From Zwartia hollandica (GTDB lineage: Bacteria; Pseudomonadota; Gammaproteobacteria; Burkholderiales; Burkholderiaceae_B): a DNA stretch of 64,000 nucleotides. The stretch lies in the NCBI RefSeq assembly GCF_019923725.1, contig NZ_JAHXRI010000001.1, positions 248,001-312,000 of the forward strand. The letters run 5' to 3'. The translations under genes were made by a program, and so were the position numbers. Of the stretch, positions 1 through 8,168 are shown one piece after another. Under the pieces are notes generated by a model, which was not told where the DNA came from, did no database searches, and saw nothing but the letters and a program-made list of their open reading frames with translations. How positions within the stretch are numbered: the stretch's first letter is position 1; every line of letters begins with the position of its first letter.

Positions 1-214
1 GGCAATCATCCACTGCACCCGAACACGCTTGCCGGAAAGACTGCTCAAGCGCAGCATCACGCTCAAACAAATGGGCGGCTGGCCACCCTACCAGGGAACG
101 CCTAGACCGCCCGAACATCACTTCTGCCGCCGCATTCGCTTGTGCAACTTCGCCGTTCTGGTTCAGTAACAGAACCGTCGTGGCGAGTAGATCGAAAGCT
201 TCAACGGAGTTCAT
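1..214 (-). CDS. glnL: Nitrogen regulation sensor kinase NtrB, N-terminal fragment
   Basis: The 5' part of a gene that runs off the left edge; about 71 codons are visible. The translation begins MNSVEAFDLLATTVLLLNQN and continues with a PAS-like stretch (ANAAAEVMFGRSRRSL). This is the sensory PAS domain at the N-terminus of NtrB, the histidine kinase/phosphatase that controls NtrC. It sits 42 bases downstream of glnA on the same strand, the usual glnA-ntrB-ntrC order. The kinase domain and ntrC should lie beyond the edge. No clear ribosome binding site precedes the ATG. Identification rests on the PAS residues plus position after glnA. Confidence 0.85.
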   Translation of the reverse strand, partial: MNSVEAFDLLATTVLLLNQNGEVAQANAAAEVMFGRSRRSLVGWPAAHLFERDAALEQSFRQACSGAVDDC

Positions 215-256
215 GGGTATCAGGCCGGGAGGCCCGACCCCAAATTTGTCGGCAGT

Positions 257-1669
257 TTAGAGGCTGTAGTAAAGATCAAACTCAACAGGGTGCGTTGTCA
301 TGCGCAGACGGTTGACTTCCTGCATCTTTAATTCAACGTATGCATCAAGCATCTCGTTTGTGAACACGCCACCACGGGTCAAGAACTCGCGGTCTTTGTT
401 CAGCTCTTCAAGAGCTTGTTCCAGTGAGCTGCACACTGTTGGGATCTTTGCATCCTCTTCAGGTGGCAAGTCGTACAAGTTTTTGTCTGCTGGATCGCCA
501 GGGTGAATCTTGTTCTGCACACCATCCAGACCCGCCATCATCAATGCCGAGAAAGCCAAGTATGGGTTGGCCAGTGGATCTGGGAAGCGCGCTTCAATGC
601 GACGACCTTTGGGGTTTGCAACATAAGGAATGCGGATCGAAGCAGAGCGGTTGCGTGCCGAGTAGGCAAGCTTCACAGGCGCTTCGTAGTGTGGGACCAA
701 ACGCTTGTATGAGTTCGTACCTGGATTGGTGATTGCATTCAGTGCACGTGCGTGCTTGATGATGCCGCCGATGTAGTACAGCGCAAACTCAGACAGACCG
801 GCATAACCATTGCCTGCGAACAAATTCTGACCGTCTTTCCATATCGACTGATGCACGTGCATGCCCGAGCCGTTGTCACCGACAATTGGCTTCGGCATGA
901 AGGTGGCTGTCTTGCCGTAGGCATGAGCAACGTTGTGAATCGTGTACTTCATGATTTGGTTCCAGTCCGCACGTGTAACGAGTGTGCTGAACTTGGTGCC
1001 GATCTCGAGCTGACCAGCGCCAGCCACTTCGTGATGGTGCACTTCCACTGGAATGCCAGCTTCTTCGAGCAACAAGCACATCTCTGAACGCATGTCTTGC
1101 ATTGAGTCGACCGGAGGAACGGGGAAATAGCCGCCCTTCACCTTAGGACGGTGGGCCAAGTTACCGCCTTCGAATTCCATGCCAGTTGACCATGAGCCTT
1201 CTTCGGACTTGATCTTGACGTGGCAGCCGGACATGTCGTCGCCCCAGGTCACGCCGTCAAAAACGAAGAACTCTGGCTCAGGACCAAAAAAGGCTGTGTC
1301 ACCCAGACCACTGGACTTCAGATAGGCTTCTGCGCGTTTTGCCAACGAGCGTGGATCGCGTTCGTAACCTTTCATGTCCGAGGGCTCGACCACATCACAT
1401 GTCAGAATCATGGTCGACTCTTCACGGAACGGATCCATGTGCGCTGTCGCTGGATCTGGAATCAACAGCATGTCTGAAGCTTCAATGCCTTTCCAGCCAG
1501 CGATCGACGAACCGTCAAATGCATGACCGTCCTTGAATTTCTCTTCGCCCATTTGGCTGACAGGCACCGAGACGTGTTGCTCTTTGCCCATTGTGTCCGT
1601 AAAACGGAAATCAACAAACTTGACTTCGTTTTCGGCAATCTTCTTCAGAACATCTTTAGAGGTGGTCAT
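257..1669 (-). CDS. glnA: Glutamine synthetase, type I (GlnA)
   Basis: Joins ammonia and glutamate to glutamine using ATP; a cytosolic dodecamer and the main ammonium assimilation enzyme. It has 470 residues, the normal length for the type I beta enzyme. Visible signatures: FDGSSIAGW (51-59), the metal-ligand segment [10 protein letters not shown] (129-138), [10 protein letters not shown] near 267-275, and [12 protein letters not shown] near 316. The NLYDLPPE segment carries Tyr399, equivalent to the Tyr that GlnE adenylylates, so post-translational control is expected. Transcription is expected from the sigma-54 promoter at 1755-1770, with NtrC sites further upstream. ntrB follows on the same strand. 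Confidence 0.98.
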   Translation of the reverse strand: MTTSKDVLKKIAENEVKFVDFRFTDTMGKEQHVSVPVSQMGEEKFKDGHAFDGSSIAGWKGIEASDMLLIPDPATAHMDPFREESTMILTCDVVEPSDMKGYERDPRSLAKRAEAYLKSSGLGDTAFFGPEPEFFVFDGVTWGDDMSGCHVKIKSEEGSWSTGMEFEGGNLAHRPKVKGGYFPVPPVDSMQDMRSEMCLLLEEAGIPVEVHHHEVAGAGQLEIGTKFSTLVTRADWNQIMKYTIHNVAHAYGKTATFMPKPIVGDNGSGMHVHQSIWKDGQNLFAGNGYAGLSEFALYYIGGIIKHARALNAITNPGTNSYKRLVPHYEAPVKLAYSARNRSASIRIPYVANPKGRRIEARFPDPLANPYLAFSALMMAGLDGVQNKIHPGDPADKNLYDLPPEEDAKIPTVCSSLEQALEELNKDREFLTRGGVFTNEMLDAYVELKMQEVNRLRMTTHPVEFDLYYSL

Positions 1670-1754
1670 TATTGACTCCGGATATGAATTAGAAGGAATG
1701 ACTGACTGCTATCGTGGTTGAAACTGACAAGCAATTTTACCTTGGCAGAACCAA

Positions 1755-1770
1755 AGCAATTTTTGTGCCA
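1755..1770 (-). promoter_or_regulatory. Sigma-54 promoter of glnA
   Basis: Read on the minus strand, the sequence is TGGCAC-AAAAA-TTGCT. This matches the RpoN -24/-12 consensus (TGGCAC-N5-TTGCW) with the invariant GG and GC in register. The predicted transcription start is near 1744, leaving a leader of about 75 bases before the glnA ATG at 1669. The three NtrC-type sites at 1812-1869 lie upstream at typical enhancer distance. Confidence 0.9.
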
Positions 1771-1811
1771 GCAAGCAAGTCATGAAATAGCCCTGTTGCG
1801 GGGCTTTTATT

Positions 1812-1869
1812 TGCACTAATATAGTGCAAATGCGCACTTCATGTGCATTTAATGCACTTTTATGGTGCT
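1812..1869 (-). promoter_or_regulatory. Triple NtrC-binding enhancer upstream of glnA
   Basis: Three 17-base sites fit TGCNC-N7-GTGCN. The first is 1812-1828 (TGCACTAATATAGTGCA), which lies inside a perfect palindrome spanning 1810-1830. The second is 1831-1847 (TGCGCACTTCATGTGCA). The third is 1853-1869 (TGCACTTTTATGGTGCT). Starts are 19 and 22 bases apart, close to two helical turns, so bound dimers would lie on roughly one face. Centres are about 76, 95 and 117 bases upstream of the predicted start. The third site overlaps the hemW stop codon. Confidence 0.85.
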
Positions 1870-3100
1870 AATCAAGAAAAGATTCTTGCAACTCGTTTAG
1901 AAAGCGCCAGCCTAGCGGAGTTGCTTGATAGCGGTCCGTTATGTCCGCTAATAGCCCTTTCTGCCTGGCTCCAGCTAGCATCTTCGCAAAACCAGCAGGC
2001 GCCTGACCGCAACGCTCGGCGTAAAACGACTGAGGCACACCTTGCCTTAGGCGTAGGGCGTTAAGCATAAACTCGAACGGCAGCTCACTTGGAGCGAGGG
2101 TACGTAATTCGGACACCTGTGACCCATCGCGGCGCAGCGCCGCTTGCATCCAGACCTCGGGATTACGTGTTCGGGCCTGCCTGAGTATTTTGTCTGGAAA
2201 GGACAATTTACCGTGAGCCCCTGGGCCCAAACCGAGGTAATCCCCAAACTCCCAGTAGTTGAGGTTGTGTCGTGCTTGCGCCCCTTTTCTAGCAAAAGCG
2301 GACACTTCGTATCGCTCAAGACCCGCCTTTTTGCACAACCCCTCAATCGCCTCTTCCATTTCCACAGCGAGATCATCCTCTGGCAGCGCTGGAGGGAATT
2401 TCGCAAATACTGTGTTGGCTTCAATCGTTAATTGATACATCGACAAGTGTTCGGTCCCGAACGCTAACGCTTGGGTCGCATCGTGCACACACTCTTGCAG
2501 CGTCTGTTGGGGCAAGGCGAACATTAAATCGAGATTGATGCGCGGCACAGCTTGTTGCGCCATATCGATCGCGGCACGCGCTTGATCAGCATTGTGGACT
2601 CGACCAAGTGCCTTGAGTTGCTTGTCATCGAAAGATTGAATTCCCAAGGAAATTCTGTTGACACCGCTACGACCATACTCTTTGAATCTATGCGCCTCCG
2701 CTGCCCCTGGGTTCGCTTCGAGAGTGATCTCGGCGTCGGGCCATACATTTAAGTGCGAACGCAACATCGACAGTAGACGATCAATTGCGCGCTCACTCAG
2801 CAGACTAGGCGTCCCGCCACCGATAAAGATAGTGTGAACCTGACGACCCCAGACGTCAGGTAGTGCTTGCTCCAGATCGGCTTGCAGTGCATCAAGGTAC
2901 AGATCTTCTGGCAGAACGGCCGCAACTTGATGTGAATTGAAATCGCAATAGGGACATTTGCGCACGCACCAAGGAACATGAATGTAAACAGATAACGGGG
3001 GTAAGGTGGCCAACAGCGATCTCGCTGTGGGCCTGGCCAAAGGCGCTGAGCCGCGCACGCCATTTGGTGTCTCAGGAACGATGGGAATAACACGCGCCAT
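1868..3100 (-). CDS. hemW: Heme chaperone HemW (radical SAM family)
   Basis: Radical SAM protein of the HemN-like family, formerly annotated as oxygen-independent coproporphyrinogen oxidase; characterised members bind heme and deliver it to target proteins. The CxxxCxxC cluster motif is WCVRKCPYCDF, with Cys45, Cys49 and Cys52. The motif FIGGGTPSLL follows. It has 410 residues, slightly longer than usual because of an N-terminal extension of about 30 residues. Its ATG overlaps the rdgB stop (ATGA), so translation is probably coupled. It ends inside the NtrC enhancer of glnA. HemN itself is unlikely because the extra HemN N-terminal residues are absent. Confidence 0.93.
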   Translation of the reverse strand: MARVIPIVPETPNGVRGSAPLARPTARSLLATLPPLSVYIHVPWCVRKCPYCDFNSHQVAAVLPEDLYLDALQADLEQALPDVWGRQVHTIFIGGGTPSLLSERAIDRLLSMLRSHLNVWPDAEITLEANPGAAEAHRFKEYGRSGVNRISLGIQSFDDKQLKALGRVHNADQARAAIDMAQQAVPRINLDLMFALPQQTLQECVHDATQALAFGTEHLSMYQLTIEANTVFAKFPPALPEDDLAVEMEEAIEGLCKKAGLERYEVSAFARKGAQARHNLNYWEFGDYLGLGPGAHGKLSFPDKILRQARTRNPEVWMQAALRRDGSQVSELRTLAPSELPFEFMLNALRLRQGVPQSFYAERCGQAPAGFAKMLAGARQKGLLADITDRYQATPLGWRFLNELQESFLD

Positions 3101-3714
3101 CAGACCAGCATCCCAGTTTGCCTGAGCTGAATCAACAGCGCACGCATCGCCATGCCGCGATGGCTAATACGATTTTTCTTGTCTGGTTCGAGCTGGGCGG
3201 CACAACAGGCCTCTTCTTTCAAATAAAAATAAGGATCGTAACCAAACCCATTGGCACCACGAGCCTGGTCAACAATTTCCCCCACCCAGTTCGCCTGCGC
3301 AATCACAGGTTGTGGGTCATCGGGGCGAGTAACGAGCACCAACACCGCCACATACCATGCGCGTCGATCAGTCACGCCCTGCAGCATCTTGATTAATTTC
3401 TCGTTATTGGCCGCATCCGAACGTGGGCCGTCCAACACTTGCGCATAGCGAGCCGAATGCACGCCCGGCTCCCCGCCGAGCGCCTGTACGCAAAGACCAG
3501 AGTCATCTGCTAGCGCTGGCAGGCCGGACAAGGCACTCGCATGCCTAGCCTTGGCCAGCGCATTCTCTATAAACGTGACATGAGGTTCAGGGGCATCCGG
3601 AATATTTAGGCTCTTTTGCGAAATCAGAGTCACTCCCAGAGGTGCGAAGAGAGCCTCGAACTCTTTGATTTTTCCCGCATTTCCAGAGGCTAGAACAATC
3701 GACGACAGTATCAT
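3100..3714 (-). CDS. rdgB: dITP/XTP pyrophosphatase RdgB (Ham1 family)
   Basis: House-cleaning NTP pyrophosphatase that hydrolyses dITP, dXTP and ITP to monophosphates, keeping deaminated purines out of DNA. It has 204 residues from the ATG at 3714, close to the family length near 197. The substrate motif SGNAGK lies at 10-15, and DDSGLCV and GVHSARYA follow. The open frame extends further upstream, but the ATG at 3714 overlaps the stop of the preceding LysR gene (ATGA) and matches the family start MILSSIVLASGN. It overlaps hemW downstream in the same way, so LysR-rdgB-hemW are tightly packed. Confidence 0.95.
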   Translation of the reverse strand: MILSSIVLASGNAGKIKEFEALFAPLGVTLISQKSLNIPDAPEPHVTFIENALAKARHASALSGLPALADDSGLCVQALGGEPGVHSARYAQVLDGPRSDAANNEKLIKMLQGVTDRRAWYVAVLVLVTRPDDPQPVIAQANWVGEIVDQARGANGFGYDPYFYLKEEACCAAQLEPDKKNRISHRGMAMRALLIQLRQTGMLV

Positions 3715-4631
3715 TCTCGCTCCTGCAAGTCTGCGAGTGGAACATCCTGGATCAACATATTGACCAAGTCGCGCGCAAAGCCTGGCAACTGGTCCAATTT
3801 GCGCACACAAATCTGTAGTTTTCGATCCGCCCACTCGTCAGACAACCTGACAATCTTTATCTTTAGGCGTTGAGCATAGCGCCTTGCCACGAGCTCGGGG
3901 ACCACGCCGATACCGACCCCCGCCTCAATCATGCGACATACCGCCTCAAAGCTACCCACTTCAACCCTGAACCGAAACGGATGTCCAAGCTTATCTGCAG
4001 CTTGTATCAAGAACGCATGGATCGCGCTCCACTCAGACAGCCCCACATATTCGTAACGCATCGTCTCGCCGAAAGCGACTTCGGGTCGCTCGGCGAACTC
4101 ATGATGATCAGACGTGACAAGAACCAAGCGATCCTTCCGGTACGGCAGATACTCCAGCTCCGAGGACTCAGGACGACCCGCGACAATGCCAATGTCGGCC
4201 GACCCCTCCGACACGGCCTTGATCACCAAGTAACTCAAGCGCTCGCGTAACTCGACCGTGACATCGGGGTGCGACGCGAGGTACCGGCTTAATACGGCAG
4301 GCATGAACTCCGTCATAGCCGTCGTGTTCGCCAACACCCTCACCTGCCCCTTGATTCCGCGTGCGTACTCGTGAATATCGCCCCGTAAATGGTCAATTTG
4401 TCTTAAAACTAACCGTGCATGGCGAAGAAATGCCTCGCCTGACGGTGTCAATGTGACCCCCTGGCTGTTACGGTTAAATAGCCTAGTCCCAAAGTGGTCT
4501 TCAAGGTTTTTGACCCGATTACTGGCGGCTGGGAGCGACAAATGCGACTTTTCAGCACCACGGGTCAGACTACTGGCATCGCCAATATTGACGATCAGCT
4601 GCAAGTCCGTCAGGTCGAAGTGGTTTGCCAT
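3711..4631 (-). CDS. LysR-family transcriptional regulator
   Basis: A 306-residue LysR-type regulator with an N-terminal winged helix (FDLTDLQLIVNIGDASSLTR, then AASNRVKNLEDHFGTRLF) and a C-terminal effector domain. It is divergent from the acyl-CoA dehydrogenase at 4747 across 115 bases, the standard arrangement for a LysR protein controlling an adjacent catabolic operon. Its effector is unknown; by position it may be an acid or CoA ester metabolised by the cassette at 4747-8093. Its stop codon overlaps the rdgB start, so this accessory regulator is physically joined to a housekeeping operon. Confidence 0.92.
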   Translation of the reverse strand: MANHFDLTDLQLIVNIGDASSLTRGAEKSHLSLPAASNRVKNLEDHFGTRLFNRNSQGVTLTPSGEAFLRHARLVLRQIDHLRGDIHEYARGIKGQVRVLANTTAMTEFMPAVLSRYLASHPDVTVELRERLSYLVIKAVSEGSADIGIVAGRPESSELEYLPYRKDRLVLVTSDHHEFAERPEVAFGETMRYEYVGLSEWSAIHAFLIQAADKLGHPFRFRVEVGSFEAVCRMIEAGVGIGVVPELVARRYAQRLKIKIVRLSDEWADRKLQICVRKLDQLPGFARDLVNMLIQDVPLADLQERE

Positions 4632-4746
4632 GAATTGTGCGTCGCTTAAGCAATCAAAAAGCCCGGGTTAACCAAACAACAATAGTCAGGCGGTCCGCGC
4701 TCGGGCACAGTAACGTTTTCGCCATACACGCCATCATAAGACAATC
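4632..4746. promoter_or_regulatory. Divergent control region between LysR gene and catabolic cassette
   Basis: Non-coding 115 bases between two divergent starts. Two short perfect palindromes are visible, GCTTAAGC (4644-4651) and GGTTAACC (4666-4673), 22 bases apart. LysR proteins often bind imperfect dyads here, so these are candidate operator halves. No convincing -35/-10 pair could be fixed by eye. Confidence 0.35.
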
Positions 4747-5910
4747 ATGCAAACAACTCACTCAGACCAGTACCAAGACATTCGTGACGCTATCCGGGAT
4801 CTCTGCAAGCAGTTTCCCGACGAATATTTTCGCAAAATCGACGAAGCACGCGGTTACCCTGAAGAGTTCGTTAATGCCTTGACTCAAGCTGGCTGGATGG
4901 CAGCCCTTATCCCGCAAGAGTACGGTGGCTCTGGTCTCGGACTTACCGAGGCCTCTGTCATCATGGAAGAGATTAACCGCTCGGGAGGCAATTCCGGCGC
5001 GTGCCATGGCCAACTCTACAACATGGGTACCCTGTTACGCCATGGCTCAGTCGAGCAAAAAAATCTATATCTGCCAAAGATTGCGGCGGGCGAGTTACGC
5101 CTGCAGTCCATGGGGGTCACCGAGCCTACGACCGGCACCGACACCACCAAAATTAAAACGACTGCGGTTAAAAAAGGGGATCGTTACGTTATCAATGGTC
5201 AAAAGGTGTGGATTTCGCGTATTCAGCACTCGGACCTGATGATTCTGTTGGCTCGAACCACGCCACTTGACCAAGTGACAAAGAAATCTGAAGGGATGTC
5301 TATTTTTCTTGTTGATCTGCATGAGGCGATCGGACATGGCTTAACTGTGCGCCCCATTTTGAATATGGTTAACCACGAAACAAACGAGCTCTTTTTCGAG
5401 AATCTCGAGATCCCAGCCGAGAATCTCATTGGCGAGGAAGGTAAAGGGTTCAAGTACATTCTTGACGGCTTGAATGCCGAGCGCGCCTTGATTGCAGCCG
5501 AGTGTATCGGTGATGGCTACTGGTTCATCGACCGTGTATCTAAGTATGTGAAAGATCGTATCGTTTTTGGTCGACCGATCGGCCAAAACCAAGGTGTGCA
5601 ATTTCCAATCGCGCGCGCCTTTGTTAACGTTGAGGCGGCAAGCTTGATGCGTTACGAGGCGTGTCGTTTGTTTGATGCGAAACAGGCGTGTGGTACGCAA
5701 GCAAACATGGCTAAGCTGCTTGCAGCTGATGCCTCCTGGGAAGCGGCGAATGCCTGTTTGCAGTTCCATGGAGGCTTCGGCTTCGCTTGCGAATACGATG
5801 TTGAGCGCAAGTTCCGCGAAACACGTCTGTACCAAGTCGCACCGATTTCTACCAACTTGATTCTGTCGTACGTTGCTGAACACGTACTCGGTCTTCCACG
5901 TTCGTTCTAA
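4747..5910 (+). CDS. Acyl-CoA dehydrogenase family protein
   Basis: FAD-dependent enzyme of 387 residues, family length, expected to introduce an alpha-beta double bond into an acyl-CoA and pass electrons to ETF. Visible elements: GVTEPTTGTDTTKIKT (123-138, flavin/substrate loop), NGQKVWIS (150-157) and LDGLNAERALIAAECIG near 239-254. The usual C-terminal YEGT motif with its catalytic Glu is absent; this stretch reads RLYQVAPIST. A Glu is present at 245, where isovaleryl-CoA dehydrogenase has its base, so a branched-chain substrate is possible (inference). It is the first gene of a cassette with MmgE/PrpD and SDR genes. Confidence 0.92.
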   Translation: MQTTHSDQYQDIRDAIRDLCKQFPDEYFRKIDEARGYPEEFVNALTQAGWMAALIPQEYGGSGLGLTEASVIMEEINRSGGNSGACHGQLYNMGTLLRHGSVEQKNLYLPKIAAGELRLQSMGVTEPTTGTDTTKIKTTAVKKGDRYVINGQKVWISRIQHSDLMILLARTTPLDQVTKKSEGMSIFLVDLHEAIGHGLTVRPILNMVNHETNELFFENLEIPAENLIGEEGKGFKYILDGLNAERALIAAECIGDGYWFIDRVSKYVKDRIVFGRPIGQNQGVQFPIARAFVNVEAASLMRYEACRLFDAKQACGTQANMAKLLAADASWEAANACLQFHGGFGFACEYDVERKFRETRLYQVAPISTNLILSYVAEHVLGLPRSF

Positions 5911-5920
5911 AGGATAAAAC

Positions 5921-7309
5921 ATGACTGCCGTTCGCTCGCCTGCCCCCACTGCTGTCTTGCACCCTAGCGCTACGCTAGCCAAGTTTGCCTCTGAACTAAA
6001 GTACTCCGATATTCCAGAGTCCGTGCGGATGCGCTGCGAAGACTTGTTTTTAGACACGATGGCCTCCATTTTGGCGGGTTCGTCTGCGCGTGCGGTTCAA
6101 GCCATGGCGAAGTACACCGCACTGATGGGGCCGTCGGAGGGAAAGTCAGAAGACTTCGTGAACCGCCGAATGACGAACCCATTCTTTGCCGCGATGGTTA
6201 ACGCGGCTGCCGCGCACGTCGTCGAGCAAGACGACGTCCATAACGGCTCGGTATTTCATCCGGCTGCCGTGGTATTCCCACCAGCACTTGCGGTGGCGCA
6301 AGCAATTGGCGCCTCAGGCGAGGAGTTCATTACCGCGTCTGTCGTTGGCTACGAAGTTGGCATTCGCGTAGGCGAGTTCCTAGGTCGCTCCCACTACAAG
6401 ATCTTTCACACAACGGGAACAGCTGGAACCGTGGCCGCTGCAGTGACAGTTGGGCGCCTGCTTAAACTGAATCCCGAGCAGATGCTCAATGCGATTGGCT
6501 CTGCTGGAACACAAGCGTCCGGCTTGTGGGAGTTTCTGCGAGACGCTGCTGACTCGAAGCAGCTGCACACTGCGCACGCCGCGTCGACAGGGTTGAGCTC
6601 AGCCTACTTGGCCAAAGAAGGCTTCACCGGCGCGCGTCGTATCCTTGAAGGCGTTCAAGGGATGGCCGCCGGTATGTCCACAGATGCTGACCCCGCCAAA
6701 CTCACAGACCGCCTTGGCGTGCGCTGGGCGCTACCTGAAACCTCCTTTAAATACCACGCCTCGTGCCGCCATACGCACCCCGCAGCGGACGCACTTCAAC
6801 ACGCCATGAAGACACATGGACTCAAAGCGGGTGACATCTCGCGTGTCGTGACCCATGTGCATCAAGGGGCGATTGACGTACTGGGTCCGGTCGTCGATCC
6901 ACAGACTGTCCATCAGTCCAAGTTTTCGATGGGTACCGTGTTGGCGCTCATCGCACTGCGAAACTCGGCAGACCTGGCCGGCTTTGACCAGGCCCTCAAA
7001 GATGGTCAGGTTGCTGCGTTCCGCGACAAGGTAACCATGGAACTCGACGAAGAAGTCGACACTGCCTACCCGCAGCGTTGGATCGGCAAGGTGACGGTCA
7101 CTACCAAGGATGGCCGTAACCTTGCAGGTCGTGTAGACGAGCCAAAGGGTGACCCAGGCAACACGCTATCGCGTCCGGAAATTGAAGACAAAGCCTTGCG
7201 CCTTGGCACTTATGAAGGCAATGCAACTGAAGCACAGGTTAAAAAGCTGATTCAAACTGTTTGGGGAATTAGCAAACAACCTGTGATGGGCCGTGTCTTA
7301 GCCGACTGA
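5921..7309 (+). CDS. MmgE/PrpD family protein
   Basis: A 462-residue member of the MmgE/PrpD family, which includes 2-methylcitrate dehydratase and cis-aconitate decarboxylase (metal-independent dehydratases/decarboxylases of tricarboxylic acids). Family segments are visible: SVVGYEVGIRVGEFLG, FHTTGTAGTVAAAV, GSAGTQASGLWEF and FKYHASCRHTHPAADAL. It starts 10 bases after the acyl-CoA dehydrogenase stop, so the two are almost certainly cotranscribed. No citrate synthase, propionyl-CoA or CoA-transferase gene is nearby, so a classical methylcitrate cycle is not indicated and the substrate is unknown. Confidence 0.9.
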   Translation: MTAVRSPAPTAVLHPSATLAKFASELKYSDIPESVRMRCEDLFLDTMASILAGSSARAVQAMAKYTALMGPSEGKSEDFVNRRMTNPFFAAMVNAAAAHVVEQDDVHNGSVFHPAAVVFPPALAVAQAIGASGEEFITASVVGYEVGIRVGEFLGRSHYKIFHTTGTAGTVAAAVTVGRLLKLNPEQMLNAIGSAGTQASGLWEFLRDAADSKQLHTAHAASTGLSSAYLAKEGFTGARRILEGVQGMAAGMSTDADPAKLTDRLGVRWALPETSFKYHASCRHTHPAADALQHAMKTHGLKAGDISRVVTHVHQGAIDVLGPVVDPQTVHQSKFSMGTVLALIALRNSADLAGFDQALKDGQVAAFRDKVTMELDEEVDTAYPQRWIGKVTVTTKDGRNLAGRVDEPKGDPGNTLSRPEIEDKALRLGTYEGNATEAQVKKLIQTVWGISKQPVMGRVLAD

Positions 7310-7343
7310 TGTCAATCAAGAAAAAATCCAGGAGACCACCCGT

Positions 7344-8093
7344 ATGCGTTTACAAAACAAAGTAGCAATCGTCACGGGGGCCGCGAGCGGTTTCGGTGCC
7401 GAAATCGCTCGCTATTACGTCCGTGAAGGTGCAAAAGTCGTCATCGCCGACCTAAATGAAGCCGGCGCCCAAAAGGTTGCCGCGGAAATTGGTGCATCCG
7501 CCGTAGCCGTCAAGTGCGATGTCAGCAAACGTGCCGATATTGATCTAGCAGTCAGCACAGCCGTTCAAAAATTTGGCTCTGTCGATATTGTTGTAAACAA
7601 TGCGGGCTACACCCATAAGAATCAGCCGTTCTTAAATGTCGATGAAGCAACCTACGACCGATGCTTCGATGTGAACGTCAAAGCAATCTATCACATGATC
7701 AATGCGGTCGTGCCCATGATGCGTGCAAAGAAATCAGGTTGCATCATTAACGTCGGCTCAACCGCCGGCATTCGCCCACGTCCCGGATTGACTTGGTACA
7801 ACGCCTCAAAAGGAGCCGCCAACCTACTGTCTAAATCGCTTGCAGTGGAACTCGCAGGCGACAACATTCGCGTCAATGTGATTTGTCCGGTTATGGGTGA
7901 CACTGGGATGTTGGGCGATTTCATGGGCATCCCTAACACCCCAGAAAACCGAGCAAAATTCATTGCAACGATTCCAATGGGTAGACTGAGTGTGCCGCGC
8001 GACATTGCTAATGCAGCGGTGTTCTTGGCCTCTGAGGAGGCATCCTTTTTGACGGGCTTAGAGTTGCCCGTAGATGGTGGCAGAACGATCTAG
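7344..8093 (+). CDS. Short-chain dehydrogenase/reductase (SDR)
   Basis: A 249-residue classical SDR. The Rossmann motif is TGAASGFG (11-18), NNAG lies at 85-88, the catalytic Ser is 139, and the YxxxK pair is Tyr152/Lys156. Asp36 after the second beta strand suggests NAD(H) preference (inference from the family rule). It is the last gene of the LysR-controlled cassette, preceded by AGGAGACC about 10 bases before the ATG and followed by a strong terminator. A hydroxyacyl or alcohol dehydrogenase step would fit a pathway of desaturation, hydration and oxidation. Confidence 0.92.
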   Translation: MRLQNKVAIVTGAASGFGAEIARYYVREGAKVVIADLNEAGAQKVAAEIGASAVAVKCDVSKRADIDLAVSTAVQKFGSVDIVVNNAGYTHKNQPFLNVDEATYDRCFDVNVKAIYHMINAVVPMMRAKKSGCIINVGSTAGIRPRPGLTWYNASKGAANLLSKSLAVELAGDNIRVNVICPVMGDTGMLGDFMGIPNTPENRAKFIATIPMGRLSVPRDIANAAVFLASEEASFLTGLELPVDGGRTI

Positions 8094-8137
8094 CAACGCA
8101 CCAACACCAAGCCCAGCCTGTTCAAGCAGGCCCACAG

Positions 8138-8168
8138 AATCAGCCCAAACGGGCTGATTTTTGTTTTT
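8138..8168 (+). terminator. Intrinsic terminator of the catabolic cassette, inside the rph 3' end
   Basis: Perfect 9-bp stem AATCAGCCC / GGGCTGATT (8138-8146 and 8151-8159) with loop AAAC, then a T-rich tail (TTTGTTTTT, 8160-8168). It serves the plus-strand cassette. The stop codon of rph on the other strand lies in the first arm, so the hairpin and the last rph codons share bases. On the minus strand no T-run follows the stem. Confidence 0.88.

Noticed and set aside
1868-3100. Oxygen-independent coproporphyrinogen oxidase HemN.
   Set aside because: The sequence fits the shorter HemW group by length, CxxxCxxC context and rdgB linkage.
5341-6069. Minus-strand open frame of 242 codons opposite the acyl-CoA dehydrogenase and MmgE genes.
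   Set aside because: No domain, no ribosome site, and it crosses two well-supported genes.
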